DNA from: Finegoldia magna_J
GTDB taxonomy: Bacteria > Bacillota > Clostridia > Tissierellales > Peptoniphilaceae
DNA length: 64,000 nucleotides
Assembly: GCF_002243175.1 (NCBI RefSeq)
Contig: NZ_NDYF01000012.1
Coordinates: 62,001-126,000, forward strand
Direction of reading: 5' to 3'
This document shows, in pieces, positions 61,069 through 64,000 of this stretch. The translations under genes and the position numbers were made by a program. Within the stretch, counting starts at the first letter, position 1. The number at the start of each line of letters is the position of its first letter. The notes beneath the pieces are model-generated. The model worked only from the letters and a program-made list of their open reading frames with translations, was not told where the DNA came from and made no database searches.

Positions 61069-62352
61069 TTATCTGCCATTTTCAATCATTTCAACGAATG
61101 CTTCAATTCTTGTCTTCAATTGTTCGCTGTCTTCGTCTGTATAATCAGTTTCAATTTCCAATACTGGAATGTTGTGATCTTTAAGTTCTTTTTCTACAAT
61201 GTGACCTTCTGTATCGTAAATGTTACAGAATTTTAAGTTTACATCGATTACACCATCAACGTTGTATTCTTTTGCAAGTCTGATGATGTCGTCAACTCTT
61301 TCAGTGTTTGGAGTGTAACATGCGCAGTTGATACCTTTCATGTATCTATCTGTTAGGTGATCAACCATTTCGTCCATAGTTTTTCCAGATTCATCTACAG
61401 TTAATTCAAAATATCTTGAACCTGTACACATTTCTTCACATACAACAGCTGCTCCACTTGATTCAATGATGTGGTGTAGTTTCCAGTTTGGAATAGACAA
61501 TGGAGTTCCTGTTAACATTAATCTTGTAGCGCCTTTTTTGTATACGCTAACGTTTTGTTCTTTTCTCTTATCCAATTCATCGCATAGTTCATTAACTTTT
61601 TGCGCAAATCTTGTTGGATCATCGTAGAATGCGATTTGAGAAATCAATAAGCAGTCTTTACCGCTTATTGGAACATTGTCTAATTTACGGAATTCCCACA
61701 ATCTTTGCATTGCGCGTCTTTTGTTGTTGATTAAAACAATTGCATCGTGAAGAGATTCTGGAGTTAATTTGTTGCCAGTTAATTCTTCGATTCTAGCAAT
61801 GTATCTGTAAACTTCGTCTTTGAAGAATTCAACGTCTTTGTCTCTTTTCATTTGTGGCAAATCAAAGATGTACATTGGAGCATCTTTTGACATGATTTCC
61901 CAAGCTTTTTTCTTACCGTCGCAAGTTGTTTCTCCGACGAATAAGTCTGCAAGTCTAAAGAATGGACAAGTTTTTTCAAATCTGGCACCTAGAGATGCTT
62001 TGATTAGTGGACATGTTGCAGTTGGAAGATATTTTTCTCCACCTGGTACCCAGAATTGTGATCCTGAACACAAACCAGTATTGATAGCTCCACAACCAAA
62101 TACTACTTCATCAGGAACGTGAATACAGAATGTTCCTACAACTTTTCCGCCGTTTTTTTGGAATTCGATTAATTCAGCTGGTCTAATCCCGTGGATTTCT
62201 GCAACAACCATGTTGAAATAATCCATTTTTTCTGGTCTGTTTTCTTGTGATAAATATACATCACCAAATGCTTGTGGTAAAACTTCACACAAAACGTCGT
62301 GTTGATCGACATCCATTCCTAAATCTTCCCACATTTTTCTGTAATCTGCCAT
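61069..62352 (-). CDS. Double-cubane-cluster-containing anaerobic reductase (2-hydroxyacyl-CoA dehydratase family)
   Basis: 427 residues, very like the double-cubane cluster proteins of the HgdB/BcrB superfamily: QENRPEKMDYFNMVVAEIHG, FVGETTCDGKKKAWEIMSKD, SGKDCLLISQIAFYDDP, VVCEEMCTGSRYFE. Conserved cysteines include TGLCSGSQFW, TATCPLIKA, KTCPFFR, VCEEMC, NCACYTPN and LKFCNIY. The characterised member, as I recall from Carboxydothermus, holds an [8Fe-9S] double cubane and reduces small molecules such as acetylene with ATP from its activator. The natural substrate is unknown. Sits with its own activator in one operon. Confidence 0.88.
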   Translation of the reverse strand: MADYRKMWEDLGMDVDQHDVLCEVLPQAFGDVYLSQENRPEKMDYFNMVVAEIHGIRPAELIEFQKNGGKVVGTFCIHVPDEVVFGCGAINTGLCSGSQFWVPGGEKYLPTATCPLIKASLGARFEKTCPFFRLADLFVGETTCDGKKKAWEIMSKDAPMYIFDLPQMKRDKDVEFFKDEVYRYIARIEELTGNKLTPESLHDAIVLINNKRRAMQRLWEFRKLDNVPISGKDCLLISQIAFYDDPTRFAQKVNELCDELDKRKEQNVSVYKKGATRLMLTGTPLSIPNWKLHHIIESSGAAVVCEEMCTGSRYFELTVDESGKTMDEMVDHLTDRYMKGINCACYTPNTERVDDIIRLAKEYNVDGVIDVNLKFCNIYDTEGHIVEKELKDHNIPVLEIETDYTDEDSEQLKTRIEAFVEMIENGR

Positions 62353-62363
62353 TTAAATACCCC

Positions 62364-63158
62364 CTAGTAAGTAATTACATTATCATCATAATCAAATTGG
62401 CTACAGTTATTAATCACATAATCAGGTTTGAAATCAAATTGCCTGTACTTTTCATCTATGTATTCAAAACCTTTTTTTGTAAAAATGTCGTGATATTCAC
62501 CTTCACAAAAATAGCCTTCTTTGATTAATTGATCAAATTTTTTGTACACTCCAGCTGCTGCCTGAAGTTTAACCGATGATTTTTCCCTAAAAGAATCATC
62601 TATATGTCGTTTGATGAATTCTATTCTTTTGTCGATGTCGAAGATAAATTTAGAGAAATATTCCACCTCGTATATTCTTCTCTCTTCAATATCACATTTT
62701 CTGAGATTGAATATAAGAGATGAAATTTCTCTGGATTTTTCGATTAGCTCATCGAATTTTTCTTCGTCAAATTTTTTGTCCAGTTTATCTTCCAAATACT
62801 CAATTAAAGATTTGTAATCCCTGTATTTGTATACGAAAACATCCTTATCAGTTTTCTTTTTCAAAGTTTCGTAGCGAATTTTACAACTATCATCTACAAT
62901 GAAAAACGATGAACTGAACATAAAAGGACATCTTCCAAGTTCCAAATAAGCAAAAGAAGAATTCAACATATCACAGTAATTATTATCCGAATAATCTTCT
63001 GTGACTTCCCTATCCATTCCATAAGAATACACTGTTGTTACTCCAAAACTCTCAACGATTTCCCATGGAACTCTGCCCCACAATGAAACAACAGTTGTTG
63101 ATTTACTCAAAGTGAGGGCGTCGATATATGCGTTTTTTCTAATATCCAAATAATCCAT
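62364..63158 (-). CDS. Small 2-hydroxyacyl-CoA dehydratase-like companion protein
   Basis: 264 residues, soluble. VVSLWGRVPWEIVESFGVTTV is an HgdB-family-like opening and NNYCDMLNSSFAYLELGRCPF a cysteine-bearing segment (two Cys about 15 apart), but the rest is shorter and less conserved than HgdB/C proteins. The C-terminal half is helical and charged. Family assignment is by weak similarity plus position between activator and reductase. It may be an assembly factor or accessory cluster protein. Its start touches the activator's stop. Confidence 0.6.
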   Translation of the reverse strand: MDYLDIRKNAYIDALTLSKSTTVVSLWGRVPWEIVESFGVTTVYSYGMDREVTEDYSDNNYCDMLNSSFAYLELGRCPFMFSSSFFIVDDSCKIRYETLKKKTDKDVFVYKYRDYKSLIEYLEDKLDKKFDEEKFDELIEKSREISSLIFNLRKCDIEERRIYEVEYFSKFIFDIDKRIEFIKRHIDDSFREKSSVKLQAAAGVYKKFDQLIKEGYFCEGEYHDIFTKKGFEYIDEKYRQFDFKPDYVINNCSQFDYDDNVITY

Positions 63159-63913
63159 TATCTTGCTAAGACTGCTGCTCCTATTGCTCCAGCAAATCTT
63201 GCGTTTTCATTTGTCTCTACGGTTGCTGACAAAAGTTCTGACAAGTGTTCTGTCATATAATCATTTCCCGAAAAACCTCCAGTTAAGAAATAATAATCCG
63301 TAGCAGGAAGTCTGTGAACCAAAGTCTTCACTTTATTAATGATAGAATTAATTACACCACAAGCAATATCTTCTTTTGGTGTGCCTTTTCCAATTAGAGA
63401 AATGATTTCTGTTTCAGCAAAAACCGTACACATTGAAGAAATTTTGACATCTTTTCCAGTTCTTGCCAAATCAAACATTTCGTCCAATCCAACACCAAGA
63501 CGGTTTGCCATTACTTCCAAAAATTTTCCAGTACCAGCAGAACACTTATCATTCATGATGAAATCTTCCACCATACCATTTTTGTAACTTATAGCTTTTG
63601 TGTCTTGTCCTCCAATGTCGATAATAGTCATATCAGTATCGTTGAAAAAACTTGCGCCTTTTGCGTGGCATGTTATTTCTGTAACGACTTTGTCTGCAAA
63701 TGGAACAGAAACTCTTCCATATCCTGTAGCAACAACTTTACTATTATCTTCGTTTACTCCATTTGATTCTAACCATTCTTTTATAGTTTTGCTTGTTTCA
63801 ACAGAACTCCAGCCTGTTGGCATAACTTTTTTGAAAAGAATTTCTTTTTTTAAATCATCTAACACAACTACTTTTGAAGCAGTTGATCCTATATCAATTC
63901 CTACATAATACAT
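63158..63913 (-). CDS. Acyl-CoA dehydratase activase (BadF/HgdC ATPase) of the double-cubane operon
   Basis: 251 residues from ATG 63913 (MYYVGIDIGSTASK) with GATGGTGAT upstream; the longer frame to 63976 is not supported. ASKHA ATPase motifs VGIDIGSTASK, IIDIGGQDTKA and TGGFSGND. Cys124 (NDKCSAGTG) and Cys162 (SSMCTVFAE) should hold the [4Fe-4S] between two subunits. It uses ATP to push an electron into the reductase. First gene of its operon. Confidence 0.92.
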   Translation of the reverse strand: MYYVGIDIGSTASKVVVLDDLKKEILFKKVMPTGWSSVETSKTIKEWLESNGVNEDNSKVVATGYGRVSVPFADKVVTEITCHAKGASFFNDTDMTIIDIGGQDTKAISYKNGMVEDFIMNDKCSAGTGKFLEVMANRLGVGLDEMFDLARTGKDVKISSMCTVFAETEIISLIGKGTPKEDIACGVINSIINKVKTLVHRLPATDYYFLTGGFSGNDYMTEHLSELLSATVETNENARFAGAIGAAVLAR

Positions 63914-63929
63914 ATTTATCACCATCTTC

Positions 63930-63935
63930 ATTATA
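63930..63935 (-). promoter_or_regulatory. Candidate promoter of the double-cubane operon
   Basis: Extended -10 TGTTATAAT (hexamer 63935-63930, minus) about 20 bases before the activase ATG. No good -35 at the expected place. The remaining bases to 64000 are A/T-rich without recognised features. Confidence 0.5.
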
Positions 63936-64000
63936 ACATCAAACAAAATTTTTTTCTGATTTATAAGATTATTCAATAAATCAAGGCTTACTTATAGAAA

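Overview
The window is strongly A+T-rich chromosomal DNA from an obligately anaerobic Gram-positive (Firmicutes) organism. The gene content fits a Finegoldia/Peptoniphilaceae-type anaerobic coccus: type 2 IPP isomerase, a bacterial V-type ATPase, class III (oxygen-sensitive) ribonucleotide reductase, selenocysteine-dependent formate dehydrogenase and double-cubane/2-hydroxyacyl-CoA dehydratase-type radical enzymes. The genus assignment is inference. No rRNA, prophage, IS element or CRISPR array was seen.

Layout. 1-0.85 kb: tail of an unknown gene overlapping bioY, then a 22-bp tandem repeat and a shared terminator. 0.85-8.6 kb (minus): fni and an LCP cell-wall ligase, a 1401-aa double-activase fusion, a frameshifted radical SAM gene, tadA. 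8.7-10.9 kb (plus): prs and a CobD-like aminotransferase. 10.9-17.5 kb (minus): a five-gene NAD(P)-linked formate dehydrogenase operon whose catalytic subunit is read through an in-frame UGA (selenocysteine) with a clear SECIS hairpin. 17.9-20.0 kb (plus): selB and tRNA-Sec, the decoding machinery for that UGA. 20.1-26.2 kb (minus): metK under a SAM-I riboswitch, then pepF-gloA-ABC transporter and a small membrane protein. 26.2-34.6 kb (minus): a complete nine-gene V-ATPase operon. 34.9-38.4 kb: a membrane J-domain protein (minus) and a MoxR/VWA pair (plus). 38.4-41.1 kb (minus): nrdD-nrdG with two NrdR-like boxes on the promoter. 41.3-55 kb: cell-envelope region with a polysaccharide deacetylase, CtpA, ftsE-ftsX-M23 hydrolase, a folate cyclo-ligase, and five paralogous secreted S41-type proteins. 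55.4-60.7 kb (minus): a RelA-like protein, acpS, nnrD, alr, an apparently antitoxin-less mazF, and a hypothetical gene that looks leaderless. 60.8-64 kb (minus): a four-gene double-cubane-cluster reductase operon with its own ATPase activator.

How it fits together. Low-potential redox chemistry dominates: formate dehydrogenase with flavin/Fe-S subunits, the double-cubane reductase with its ATP-driven activator, a second giant activase, and glycyl-radical NrdD. The Sec genes lie directly divergent from the formate dehydrogenase that needs them. The most unusual parts are the S41 paralogue cluster around ftsEX, the Fe-S-only truncated paralogue and ferritin-like gene inside the fdh operon, and the two activase systems. 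Several start codons were moved inward from the longest possible reading frame because a good ribosome-binding site precedes an internal start; these are stated per gene.
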